From positions 124,001 to 188,000 of the forward strand of contig NZ_JAMAST010000003.1 in the NCBI RefSeq assembly GCF_023336505.1: a DNA stretch of 64,000 nt, in the 5' to 3' direction. Under the pieces are notes generated by a model that was not told the origin of the DNA, ran no database searches, and saw nothing but the letters and a program-made list of their open reading frames with translations. The stretch comes from Sporolactobacillus mangiferae (GTDB taxonomy: Bacteria; Bacillota; Bacilli; Bacillales; Sporolactobacillaceae). A program made the translations under genes and the position numbers. Positions 47,034 to 54,144 of the stretch are shown here, piece by piece (positions within the stretch are counted from its first letter, which is position 1; each line of letters starts with the position of its first letter).

Positions 47034-47669
47034 ATGCCAGCAAAATTATTCGATTTAGACCCTCAAAGAAGAGACGCTGTTCTAAATGCCGCATTAAAAG
47101 AATTTTCATTACAAGGGTATGACAATGCTTCAACCAATGTAATCGCAAAAGAAGCCGGAATTTCTAAATCCCTCATGTTTCATTATGTAAGTAGCAAACA
47201 GGAACTTTTCCTTATTGCGTATGATTACTTCGCAGGCCTTATGAAAAAGGAATACTTTGAATTGATGAATTATGATGAAAAAGATATTTTTAACAAATTA
47301 CGACAATCATATCTTTTGCAAATAAAGCTGTTTGAAAAATATCCTTGGATTTCAGAGCTTAGTAAACTCACACGAGTTACTAATTCCGCCGAAATCAATA
47401 AGGAACTTGAAAACAGAGCGCACAATGAACATTCAAACTGTTACCCTAAACTATTTGATAAAGTAGATAAAACTAAATTTAGAAAAGGATTAGCCATTGA
47501 AAAGTGCAAGCAGATTATATTTTGGTCTAATATTGGATTTACCAATCAACTATTAGAGGACATTCGTAATAGTGATATAAACACCTTGAATAGCGAAGTT
47601 CTTATAAAAAAAATAGATGAGTATTTTGATGAACTTAGAAAATTGTTCTACACATCACACCATGAATAA
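47034..47669 (+). CDS. TetR/AcrR-family transcriptional regulator
   Basis: 211 residues. The N-terminal helix-turn-helix reads RRDAVLNAALKEFSLQGYDN, ASTNVIAKEAGISKSLMFHY and VSSKQELFLIAYDYF (about 11-65), the standard TetR DNA-binding domain. The C-terminal ligand domain is unmatched. GAGGAGCTGCC precedes the ATG. Two direct operator-like motifs stand in its promoter, so self-repression is likely. It overlaps the following peptidase gene by 8 bp. Both genes are visibly richer in A and T than the neighbours, suggesting acquisition from elsewhere. Confidence 0.9.
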   Translation: MPAKLFDLDPQRRDAVLNAALKEFSLQGYDNASTNVIAKEAGISKSLMFHYVSSKQELFLIAYDYFAGLMKKEYFELMNYDEKDIFNKLRQSYLLQIKLFEKYPWISELSKLTRVTNSAEINKELENRAHNEHSNCYPKLFDKVDKTKFRKGLAIEKCKQIIFWSNIGFTNQLLEDIRNSDINTLNSEVLIKKIDEYFDELRKLFYTSHHE

Positions 47670-48468
47670 GCGCATGAAACATGTTCATTCTAAACGGAAT
47701 GTACGCATACTTGTATTTGCACTTGCAGCACTCATTATTTTTAATGCAGGTAAAGAATGGATTGACAGGAGGAACGCAATGAGTGAAATGCGTGAACCAA
47801 TAATTGTAGCATTTCCTTTGAGGGGGGAATGGCTTTCCCCTAATACACCGGGAACAAAAATTCCGAGTCACGGCACGAACAAATTAGGGACAAGATATGC
47901 TTATGATTTTATACAAGTAGATTGGGAAAGAACTGGCTTACCTGCTTATCGAGCAAGTTTGTTGCACTATCTTCTTTTTGGGATTCCGGTAAACGAATAT
48001 TATTGTTGGGGGAAAGAAATATATGCACCTTGCGATGGAATCATTGTAAAGGCAGAGGACGGTTATAAAGAACGAACACGGACGAAATTGCTATCAGATA
48101 TATCTAATGCTTATAAAAATGCTCATTATTTTAACCCTAAGAAAGATGACGCACGATCTGTCGCAGGCAACTACGTTATTATAAAAAATCGCAACAATGT
48201 ATGTGCTGCTTTATGTCATCTTCAAACAGGATCTATTCAAGTTTCAGTTGGTCAGAGCGTGAAAAAAGGCGAAGCTATTGGTAAAATAGGAAATTCGGGA
48301 AATTCTTTTGGTCCACATTTACATTTTCAGCTTATGGACAGTAGTGATATATCAACGGCAAAAGGGCTGCCTTGTGCTTTTGAAGAATATGAACGATTCA
48401 AAAGCGGCACATGGGTAAAAGTAAGGAATGGTATGCCAACAAATAGAGATAGAATACGATTTCAATAA
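47662..48468 (+). CDS. M23-family metallopeptidase, membrane-anchored
   Basis: 268 residues from ATG 47662, which lies inside the end of the tetR gene; no separate ribosome site is visible, so translation should depend on the upstream gene. One signal anchor (about 12-26, LVFALAALIIFNAG) precedes the LytM/M23 fold; the zinc motif is HLHFQ in GNSGNSFGPHLHFQLMD (about 208-224), and the first zinc ligand is in LGTRYAYDF. Cysteines occur at APCDG, NNVCAALCHL and GLPCAFEE, unusual for an extracellular Firmicute hydrolase. Likely cell-wall or spore-directed endopeptidase, or a lysostaphin-like factor; its target is unknown. Confidence 0.85.
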   Translation: MNKRMKHVHSKRNVRILVFALAALIIFNAGKEWIDRRNAMSEMREPIIVAFPLRGEWLSPNTPGTKIPSHGTNKLGTRYAYDFIQVDWERTGLPAYRASLLHYLLFGIPVNEYYCWGKEIYAPCDGIIVKAEDGYKERTRTKLLSDISNAYKNAHYFNPKKDDARSVAGNYVIIKNRNNVCAALCHLQTGSIQVSVGQSVKKGEAIGKIGNSGNSFGPHLHFQLMDSSDISTAKGLPCAFEEYERFKSGTWVKVRNGMPTNRDRIRFQ

Positions 48469-48488
48469 TTTTCCCCGAAAAATTATTG
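48463..48488 (+). other. hairpin over the peptidase stop codon
   Basis: CAATAATTTT (48463-48472) pairs with AAAATTATTG (48479-48488) around a short C-rich loop. No T run follows; may contribute to termination. Confidence 0.45.
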
Positions 48489-48522
48489 ATGTGAATAGAG
48501 ATAGTGAAGTGCAGGCTGAGCA

Positions 48523-48704
48523 ATGAATAGTGTATCCAATATGCGAAAAAAAGAAATTGAGGATATGATAACAGCAAAGCTTATGAATGCCGCTATGTGG
48601 TTCAACCTCGATTATGAGAAATCGTTCATTTAAAGGGAAAATAATTATCGGAAACGATATAGATAACCATAAAGGTAAAGGCATAACAAATAAGAGAGCA
48701 TAAG
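48523..48704 (+). pseudogene. possible small ORF or decayed gene fragment
   Basis: A 36-codon ORF (48523-48633, MNSVSNMRKKEIEDMITAKL at the start, ending EKSFI) is followed in the +1 frame by a second open stretch IMRNRSFKGKIIIGNDID then NHKGKGITNKRA, ending TAA at about 48702. The second part recalls a beta-helix hexapeptide repeat of an acetyltransferase. The two together could be a frameshifted remnant. Weak ribosome site only. Either a small gene or a relic. Confidence 0.3.
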
Positions 48705-48722
48705 CAGCAAAGCGCTTATGCT
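48698..48722 (+). terminator. hairpin terminator candidate
   Basis: AGCATAAGC (48698-48706) with GCTTATGCT (48714-48722), followed by TTCAAC; weak T tract. Confidence 0.45.
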
Positions 48723-48883
48723 TTCAACATAATTATGGTATATGGAACAGAAAGTAAACATATCATTTAACCCCTTGACAATCTTTGTTCAGGTACGAAG
48801 GGCTTTTTGTCCTTATTTCATCTATAGATTTACACCTCATTCGTTTATAATAGTCATAAAAGTCAGTCAAGGAGGATTCCGTC

Positions 48884-48937
48884 ATGCGCTATTATCTTGA
48901 TCTTTTTGAAAATGATCAACCCTCCCTTCACTGCTGA
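48884..48937 (+). CDS. upstream ORF MRYYLDLFENDQPSLHC before the EamA gene
   Basis: Seventeen codons with an excellent ribosome site, AAGGAGG, 8 nt before ATG, better than that of the gene it precedes. Stop TGA at 48935. No T-box or riboswitch lies between, but the following RNA can form two exclusive hairpins, one of which hides the next ribosome site. Codon content shows no single enriched amino acid. Probably a regulatory leader peptide; the alternative is a small protein of its own. Confidence 0.6.
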   Translation: MRYYLDLFENDQPSLHC

Positions 48938-48939
48938 GT

Positions 48940-49017
48940 AAAGGGATACGGCACTATTTTTTCCAATCCCTTTCTTTGGCAAAGGATCTACCATTTAATC
49001 CTGATAAAAGAAGGGGT
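48940..49017 (+). promoter_or_regulatory. candidate translational attenuator of the EamA gene
   Basis: AAAGGGAT (48940-48947) pairs perfectly with ATCCCTTT (48966-48973). The latter arm can instead pair over about 8 bp (two wobbles) with GAAGGGGT (49010-49017), which is the ribosome site of the transporter gene. A ribosome held at the end of the upstream ORF would cover the first arm and so favour hiding the ribosome site; free passage would expose it. Confidence 0.45.
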
Positions 49018-49023
49018 ATACCA

Positions 49024-49968
49024 ATGAAAGCATCCGTTCTCGGCGCCTCCTGTCTGGCGCTTGCCGCCGCGATTTGGGGCGGCATGTATGTCGTAAGCAA
49101 GTATGTTCTGCAGTTCATTGCACCGCTTGCACTTGTATGGCTGCGCTACCTGCTTGGATCAATGCTGCTGTTTGCCTTATTGTGTTTGCAGCAGCGGAAA
49201 GCACAGCAACGCTTGAAGCTGAGCAAAAAGCAATGGTTGATGTTGCTTTGGATCGGTTTTATCGGCTATTTTGTCTCTATTGCCAGCCAGTTTATCGGAA
49301 CCAAACTCTCCGATGCCCATACGGGAGCCATGATTACTGCAGCAACGCCGGTTTTCGTCGTCGTATGCGCACGTTTCGTTCTTCGCGAGCGGTTCACTGT
49401 GCGGAAAGTACTCTCACTATTGATTGCAACCTCGGGCGTTGCGCTGACCATTGGGCTTCCCGATCATTTTGGCAACTACTTCTGGGGTTGCATAATGCTC
49501 GTTCTGGCAGCAGTGACATGGGCACTCCTGTCTGTCTCCGTGAAACAGGCGGCGGAATTTATCTCTCCGCTTGCCATGACCGCCTATACCATTTTCTTTG
49601 CACTTATTTTTACAAGTCCGTTTATGATCTACGATTGGGCGGCAGGCGCAATCCATATCCCAGACTGGCGCGTGATCGCCGGTATTCTCTATTTGGGAGC
49701 CATCGCAACCGCTGGCGCATTTTTCCTCTGGAATAAAGGGCTGGCGATGATCGACGCAGGTTCGGGTTCACTTTTTCTCTTCCTTCAGCCAATCGTCGGC
49801 ACGCTGCTTGGCTGGCTGATTCTTGGTGAAGAACTCTCGATTCATTTCGCAATCGGCAGTCTGCTCATTCTCGCCGGCGTTGCAGTGGTTACCTTCGAGC
49901 CGCAAACGAAAGATACCCGGCAAAATCGTATCGAATACATCCAGAATAGCATCATGAGAAAGAAATGA
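49024..49968 (+). CDS. EamA/DMT-superfamily transporter
   Basis: 314 residues from ATG 49024, 7 nt after AAGGGG; a longer in-frame start at 48976 would lie inside the leader. Ten hydrophobic helices in two EamA repeats: AAAIWGGMYVVSKYVLQFIA in repeat one and GAIATAGAFFLWNKGLAMID near the end of repeat two. Members export amino acids, drugs or metabolites; the substrate is unknown. The aminoglycoside adenylyltransferase leader starts 38 bp after the stop, so the two are probably one transcript. Confidence 0.85.
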   Translation: MKASVLGASCLALAAAIWGGMYVVSKYVLQFIAPLALVWLRYLLGSMLLFALLCLQQRKAQQRLKLSKKQWLMLLWIGFIGYFVSIASQFIGTKLSDAHTGAMITAATPVFVVVCARFVLRERFTVRKVLSLLIATSGVALTIGLPDHFGNYFWGCIMLVLAAVTWALLSVSVKQAAEFISPLAMTAYTIFFALIFTSPFMIYDWAAGAIHIPDWRVIAGILYLGAIATAGAFFLWNKGLAMIDAGSGSLFLFLQPIVGTLLGWLILGEELSIHFAIGSLLILAGVAVVTFEPQTKDTRQNRIEYIQNSIMRKK

Positions 49969-50005
49969 TGCGGTACGGAAATTGCAGAAAAGAAAGGGGA
50001 AGCAA

Positions 50006-50032
50006 ATGAAAAAACAATTTAGCCGTCTTTAG
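50006..50032 (+). CDS. leader peptide MKKQFSRL before the adenylyltransferase gene
   Basis: Eight codons with AAAGGGGA 5-6 nt before ATG, stop TAG at 50030. The same frame continues beyond the stop for ten codons (TCCACPPPYF) to TAA at 50063. The three proline codons (50048-50056) lie on the anti-ribosome-site arm at 50050-50056. So reading through TAG would drive a ribosome into, and perhaps pause it on, the arm that hides the resistance gene's start. Translation is inferred from the ribosome site. Confidence 0.6.
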   Translation: MKKQFSRL

Positions 50033-50049
50033 ACCTGTTGTGCATGTCC

Positions 50050-50093
50050 GCCTCCTTACTTCTAATTCTCAAGTTAAAAAACGAACAGGAGGC
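50050..50093 (+). promoter_or_regulatory. ribosome-site-sequestering hairpin of the adenylyltransferase gene
   Basis: GCCTCCT (50050-50056) is a perfect complement of AGGAGGC (50087-50093), the ribosome site of the TTG start at 50101. Stem of 7 bp, loop of 30 nt. This is the geometry of translational attenuators of cat and erm genes. Confidence 0.68.
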
Positions 50094-50100
50094 AATAAAA

Positions 50101-50985
50101 TTGCGCGATGAACAGGAAATGATGCATCTGATTATGGACAAGGCCACGAGAGATGAACGGATCCGTGCCGTCATTATGAACGGTTCGCGAACGAATCCCG
50201 ACGCGCCGCACGACTGTTTTCAGGATTATGATATTGTCTATGTCACTGACGAACTCTCATCGTTTACATCCGACCACCGCTGGGTGGACATTTTTGGGGA
50301 ACAGATCATCATGCAGATGCCGGATCTGACGGATATCGGCAATGAACAGCAATCCGATCCTGACCGGCAATTTGCTTATCTCATGCTGTTTGCCGATGGC
50401 AACCGAATTGATCTTACTTTGATGACTGCGGACGTTGCCAAAGAATGGGTCGCCAGTGACAGCCTGAGCGTGATACTCCTTGATAAGGACAGGCAGTTCT
50501 CATCCGCGCCGCCTGCCGATGATCGTGATTATCACATCAAACCACCGTCCGAGAAGCAGTTTGCCGACTGCTGCAATGAATTCTGGTGGGTATCTCCCTA
50601 TGTTGCCAAAGGATTATGGCGCGGAGAGATCACCTATGCCAAAGCGACACTTGAGGAACCGGTGCGCGATATACTGCTGAAGATGCTCACCTGGTACGCC
50701 GGCACGCGTACTGGTTTTACAGTCAGCGCCGGCAAATGCGGCAAGTATCTGCCTCGCTATGTAGAACAATCGATATGGCAAAGTTATCTGCGAACCTATC
50801 CGGATGCCGCACCTGAGCATATCTGGCAGTCCCTTTTTGAGATGGGCACCCTGTTTCGAATGCTAGCCAAAAATGTTGCCGCCCGTTTCGATTATCTCTA
50901 TGCAAGCGGTGACGACCGGCACGTTACCGGCTATCTGAAGCATGTGCACGAATTGCCGGCAAACGCTAAAGAAATTTACTTATAA
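50101..50985 (+). CDS. aadK: AadK-like aminoglycoside 6-adenylyltransferase
   Basis: 294 residues from TTG 50101, AGGAGG at 8 nt. The start LRDEQEMMHLIMDKATRDER agrees with the usual AadK/ANT(6) N-terminus. NGSRTNPDAPHDCFQDYDIVYVT (about 26-48) holds the nucleotidyltransferase GSx10DxD motif, and WVDIFGEQIIMQMPD and RIDLTLM (third Asp) follow. It would adenylylate streptomycin at the 6-position. Longer reading frames start at 50038 or 50044 but have no ribosome site. Follows an EamA gene, a leader peptide and a hairpin covering its ribosome site, so translational control is likely. Confidence 0.9.
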   Translation: MRDEQEMMHLIMDKATRDERIRAVIMNGSRTNPDAPHDCFQDYDIVYVTDELSSFTSDHRWVDIFGEQIIMQMPDLTDIGNEQQSDPDRQFAYLMLFADGNRIDLTLMTADVAKEWVASDSLSVILLDKDRQFSSAPPADDRDYHIKPPSEKQFADCCNEFWWVSPYVAKGLWRGEITYAKATLEEPVRDILLKMLTWYAGTRTGFTVSAGKCGKYLPRYVEQSIWQSYLRTYPDAAPEHIWQSLFEMGTLFRMLAKNVAARFDYLYASGDDRHVTGYLKHVHELPANAKEIYL

Positions 50986-51028
50986 AGAAGCGCATACTAA
51001 CCTATCTGTTGTATACGCTAAAAACAAG

Positions 51029-51065
51029 AGGGTGTCTCAAAAGTCTATTGACAATGGGACACCCT
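51029..51065. terminator. GGGTGTC/GACACCC hairpin after the adenylyltransferase gene
   Basis: AGGGTGTC (51029-51036) pairs with GACACCCT (51058-51065), then TTAAAAT. A related sequence is at about 41349-41377. It may be a relic of an insertion-sequence end that now acts as a terminator. Confidence 0.55.
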
Positions 51066-51087
51066 TTAAAATGACGTATGTTTTGAG

Positions 51088-51190
51088 ATGAAACGCGCAG
51101 GTAGCGGACCCCTGTGGAGCATTCTCGTTGATCGCAAGCCAGAGGAGACCCCGCAGGCGGTTGCAGGATCCTCAGGTCCTCAGCACACTG
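51088..51190. repeat. GC-rich intergenic repeat of the Bacillaceae type
   Basis: TAGCGGACCCCTGTGGAGCA and GAGGAGACCCCGCAGGCGG, then GGATCCTCAGGTCCTCAGCA, follow the block order of GC-rich intergenic repeats common in Bacillaceae genomes. Single copy in the window; assignment from memory of the pattern only. Confidence 0.4.
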
Positions 51191-51205
51191 CAGATATGAT
51201 GCGAA

Positions 51206-52198
51206 TTATGCATTTTGCGGCTTTGCCGCGCTTAGTGCCTGTTTGGCAGTAATCAAGGCAAGCTTGTAAACGTCATCCGCCGAGCAGCCGCGTGACAAAT
51301 CGTTAACCGGTTTGGCAAGTCCTTGAAGGATCGGTCCGACGGCCACGTAGCCGCCAAGCCGCTGCACCATTTTATAGCCAATGTTTCCGGCATCGATATT
51401 CGGGAAGACGAATACATTGGCTTTACCGGCGATTGGCGAGTCCGGTGCTTTCTTTGCTGCAACTTCCGGCACATAGGCGGCATCAAACTGCAGTTCGCCA
51501 TCCGCAGGCAGATCGGGGGCTTTTTCCTTCAGCAGTCTGACTGCCTCGGTCACTTTATCGATGGACGGATCTTTTGCTGATCCTTTTGTTGAAAAGCTGA
51601 GCATCGCGATTTTCGGATCAATCCCAAACAGCTTTGCGGTCTCTGCTGACTCGATGGCTATTTCAGCCAGTGTTTCACTGTCCGGTGAAATGTTGATGCC
51701 GCAATCGGCAAAGATAAATTCCTGATTTCCTTTGGTGAGGATAAAAGAACCGGAAATACGTTTTTTCCCTGCCTGCGCCTTGATAATCTGCAATGCCGGG
51801 CGGACTGTTTCGGCAGTCGAATGAATGGCACCGCTGACAAGGCCATCTGCCTCACCCAGATAGACGAGCATTGTTCCATAATAACATGGATCTTTTAACC
51901 ACTCAGCCGCCTGTGTGGCATCGGTTTTTCCTTTTCTTCGCTCCACCAGAGCATCAATTTTCAGCTGCAGCTCCGCATCGGTTTCCGGACACTTAAATAC
52001 AACTTTATCTTCTTCCGCAAGCCGTTTTAATCCATCTGGTGCATCTTCAGCTCTGCCAATAAGCACCGGTACAATGAGCTCATCTTCTGTGAGTGCCTGA
52101 ACCGCTTCAATGATCCGTTCGTCGCCGCTTTCCGGAAAAATAATTGACGGTCTGCCCTTTTTAATTTCCGGTTTCAGTCGTTCAAATAAATCTGCCAT
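51206..52198 (-). CDS. pta: phosphate acetyltransferase
   Basis: 330 residues, the short Bacillus-type enzyme without regulatory N-terminal domain. [19 protein letters not shown] (about 18-36), GLVSGAIHSTAETVRPALQI (about 118-137), FADCGINISPDSETLAEIAI and the C-terminal NIDAGNIGYKMVQRLGGYVA match the family. It interconverts acetyl-CoA and acetyl phosphate for overflow metabolism and phosphorylation signalling. Divergent from hemQ as in Bacillus, where the pta-hemQ (ywfI) pair is conserved. Confidence 0.96.
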   Translation of the reverse strand: MADLFERLKPEIKKGRPSIIFPESGDERIIEAVQALTEDELIVPVLIGRAEDAPDGLKRLAEEDKVVFKCPETDAELQLKIDALVERRKGKTDATQAAEWLKDPCYYGTMLVYLGEADGLVSGAIHSTAETVRPALQIIKAQAGKKRISGSFILTKGNQEFIFADCGINISPDSETLAEIAIESAETAKLFGIDPKIAMLSFSTKGSAKDPSIDKVTEAVRLLKEKAPDLPADGELQFDAAYVPEVAAKKAPDSPIAGKANVFVFPNIDAGNIGYKMVQRLGGYVAVGPILQGLAKPVNDLSRGCSADDVYKLALITAKQALSAAKPQNA

Positions 52199-52238
52199 TA
52201 CTGATCTGCCTCCTCATCAATACTTCTTTCACTGAATA

Positions 52239-52315
52239 TCAGAATACGACTTTGTCAAGCCGCCGTCATACTTATACAATATTCCTTAAATCTCACGCTT
52301 TATTATAGTATAAAC
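52239..52315 (+). repeat. dispersed intergenic repeat, family 1, degenerate copy
   Basis: CAGAATACGACTTTGTCAAG, CCGCCGTCATACTTATACAA, TATTCCTTAAATCTCACGCT and TTATTATAGTATAAAC follow family 1 order with an internal deletion. Lies between pta and hemQ. Confidence 0.55.
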
Positions 52316-52356
52316 GAAAAAGAGGTCGCTTACATTGAGAAAGTTATTTTCATCAT

Positions 52357-52385
52357 CTGACCGCGCATGGGAACTATGCTATATT
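52357..52385 (+). promoter_or_regulatory. promoter candidate of hemQ
   Basis: CTGACC (52357-52362) and TATATT (52380-52385) separated by 17 bp; the -35 differs from consensus at its first and last bases. Confidence 0.5.
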
Positions 52386-52493
52386 AAATAAAGGATAAAA
52401 CCTTAGCGTAAAATGACTATATTCCGAATACATATCGCTAATCTTTTTCTATTTTATACACATTTATTTAACGAACTAAAAGAGGTGTTCATA

Positions 52494-53240
52494 ATGTCTG
52501 AAGCAGCTGAAACACTGGATGGATGGTACTGCCTGCATGACTTCCGAACCATTGACTGGCCGGAATGGAAAACCAGGTCGGAGTGGGAGCGTCAGCAGGC
52601 ACTCATGGAATTCAACCAATTTCTGGCTCGTTCAGAAATGAATGAAGAGGCACATGACGGCAGCTTCGCTTTGTATTCGGTTCTCGGACAAAAAGCCGAT
52701 TTTGTAATGGTCTCGCTACGGCCGACCATGGATGAATTGAGCGATCTGGAAACAGAATTTAATAAATCCAAGCTTGCTGAGGTGACCAGTCCCGCTTATT
52801 CCTTTGTCTCTGTTGTTGAATTGAGTAATTATCTGGGCAAGAGCGGTGAGGACCCTTATGCAAATCCACGTGTGCAACAACGTTTAAAGCCGACACTTCC
52901 GAAAACCGATTATTTCTGTTTCTATCCGATGGATAAGCGGCGGGAGCACGGTGATAACTGGTACATGCTCCCTATGGAAGAACGGCGTGAAATGATGAAA
53001 AGCCATGGCCGGATCGGTCGCAAATACGCCGGGAAAATTCATCAAATCATTACCGGATCGGTCGGTTTTGACGATTGGGAATGGGGCGTTACCCTCTTCT
53101 CTGACGACCCGCTGCAATTTAAGAAGATCGTCTATGAAATGCGCTTTGATGAAGCGAGTGCACGTTTCGGCGAATTCGGCCCGTTTTTCGTTGGCACACG
53201 GCTGACTCAGGAGCTTTTCAATCAGAGATTTTCCATTTAA
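52494..53240 (+). CDS. hemQ: coproheme decarboxylase HemQ
   Basis: 248 residues from ATG 52494 with AAAAGAGGTG upstream. It has the chlorite-dismutase-like fold of Firmicute Hem[21 protein letters not shown] (about 143-162) contains the reactive tyrosine, [20 protein letters not shown] (about 167-186) the proximal histidine, and [11 protein letters not shown] lies near the end. It decarboxylates two propionates of coproheme III to give heme b, the last step of the Gram-positive heme route. In B. subtilis it (ywfI) lies opposite pta, as here. Confidence 0.96.
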   Translation: MSEAAETLDGWYCLHDFRTIDWPEWKTRSEWERQQALMEFNQFLARSEMNEEAHDGSFALYSVLGQKADFVMVSLRPTMDELSDLETEFNKSKLAEVTSPAYSFVSVVELSNYLGKSGEDPYANPRVQQRLKPTLPKTDYFCFYPMDKRREHGDNWYMLPMEERREMMKSHGRIGRKYAGKIHQIITGSVGFDDWEWGVTLFSDDPLQFKKIVYEMRFDEASARFGEFGPFFVGTRLTQELFNQRFSI

Positions 53241-53398
53241 TAAGAAAACCTGGCTTTGCCGTAAATCTTGTACTTGACACTTGACGGGCACTCCAGCTGC
53301 TCGCTGGCACCTGATCAACAGGAATGCTCCGCAGCACCAGCGCGCTTTCGTGTCTGGTTTACACTTTGATGCTTAGCTAAAATCCTATACTTTCTTAT
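53241..53398 (+). repeat. dispersed intergenic repeat, mixed family 1/2, copy v
   Basis: Starts like family 1 (AAGAAAACCTGGCTTTGCC), then continues as family 2 (CAGCTGCTCGCTGGCACCTG, ATCAACAGGAATGCTCCGCA, GCGCGCTTTCGTGTCTGGTT, TGATGCTTAGCTAAAATCC) and ends TATACTTTCTTATTTC. It links the two families and starts at the hemQ stop codon. Confidence 0.75.
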
Positions 53399-53688
53399 TT
53401 CAATCAGACTGTGCTTCTGTTCAGAGCGGAATCCTAATGGATCCCGCTCTTTTATTTCAATCCCCGTTAGCGAATTGCTTTTTTTCATCATGGGCCGGCT
53501 CATTCGTGAACCATGCAGATTTTTCACGTCTGCCAGATGAAGCGTTCCAGATTTTCTCCATAGGCATCTTTCCCGCATCTGTTGTCATGATCTGCTTTGC
53601 CCGGCATACCTATAAGTGTATGACAAACCCCGTGCCGATCCCAATCGAAATCGGTGCATTGGTTTTGCAAAAAGGAGGAATTACGGCA
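53399..53688. other. gap upstream of cwlJ
   Basis: About 290 bp. The cwlJ frame is open here, but there is no ribosome site before 53675 and no homology to CwlJ, so it is most likely untranslated leader. No clear sporulation promoter was identified. Confidence 0.4.
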
Positions 53689-54111
53689 ATGGCTGTAGTC
53701 CAGCATAATTCAAGCGATGTTTCACTGCTGGCACGACTGATGCGCGCGGAAGCTGAAGGCGACGGCCAACTTGGTATGCTGATGGTTGGCAATGTTGGCG
53801 TCAACCGCGTGCTTGGCAATTGTCTTGATTTTGAAGGACTGCGAACTATTCAGCAGATGGTTTTTCAAAGTCCCGGCGGATTTGAGGCAACGCAAAAGGG
53901 GTATTTTTACCAGGCGGCACGCAGTCAGGATAAGCGTCTCGCCCAGCGTGCACTTAACGGCGAGCGGTTCCATCCGGCGTCAAACGCGCTTTGGTTTTTC
54001 CAGCCTGCAGGAACATGCCCCGCACAATGGTATAGCCAGTGGAACACCGGGCGATTCAAAGCACACTGCTTCTTTTCTCCAACTGAATCCGACTGTCCGA
54101 ATGTCTATTGA
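53689..54111 (+). CDS. cwlJ: spore cortex-lytic enzyme CwlJ
   Basis: 140 residues (142 in B. subtilis) from ATG 53689 with AAAGGAGGAATTACGGCA in front. SLLARLMRAEAEGDGQLGML carries the catalytic Glu of the SleB/CwlJ hydrolase_2 fold; NVGVNRVL, FEATQKGYFY and RFHPASNALWFF follow. It degrades cortex peptidoglycan with muramic lactam during germination, triggered by Ca-dipicolinate. No signal peptide, as usual for a protein placed in the coat from the mother cell. gerQ, needed for its assembly, follows 33 bp later. Confidence 0.95.
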   Translation: MAVVQHNSSDVSLLARLMRAEAEGDGQLGMLMVGNVGVNRVLGNCLDFEGLRTIQQMVFQSPGGFEATQKGYFYQAARSQDKRLAQRALNGERFHPASNALWFFQPAGTCPAQWYSQWNTGRFKAHCFFSPTESDCPNVY

Positions 54112-54144
54112 TTCTTATTTTACCGTTAAGGAGTGATTTCATTT

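Noticed and set aside
48932-48937. Selenocysteine-type TGC-TGA at the end of the upstream ORF
   Set aside because: No SECIS-like stem directly after TGA and no selenoprotein homology; an ordinary stop is simpler.
50038-50100. Longer N-terminus for the adenylyltransferase
   Set aside because: Homologous AadK proteins start at the equivalent of the TTG 50101, and the extra codons encode the hairpin region without a ribosome site.
54133-54144. GTG start of gerQ at 54133
   Set aside because: It overlaps the ribosome site; ATG 54145 fits the known N-terminus better.
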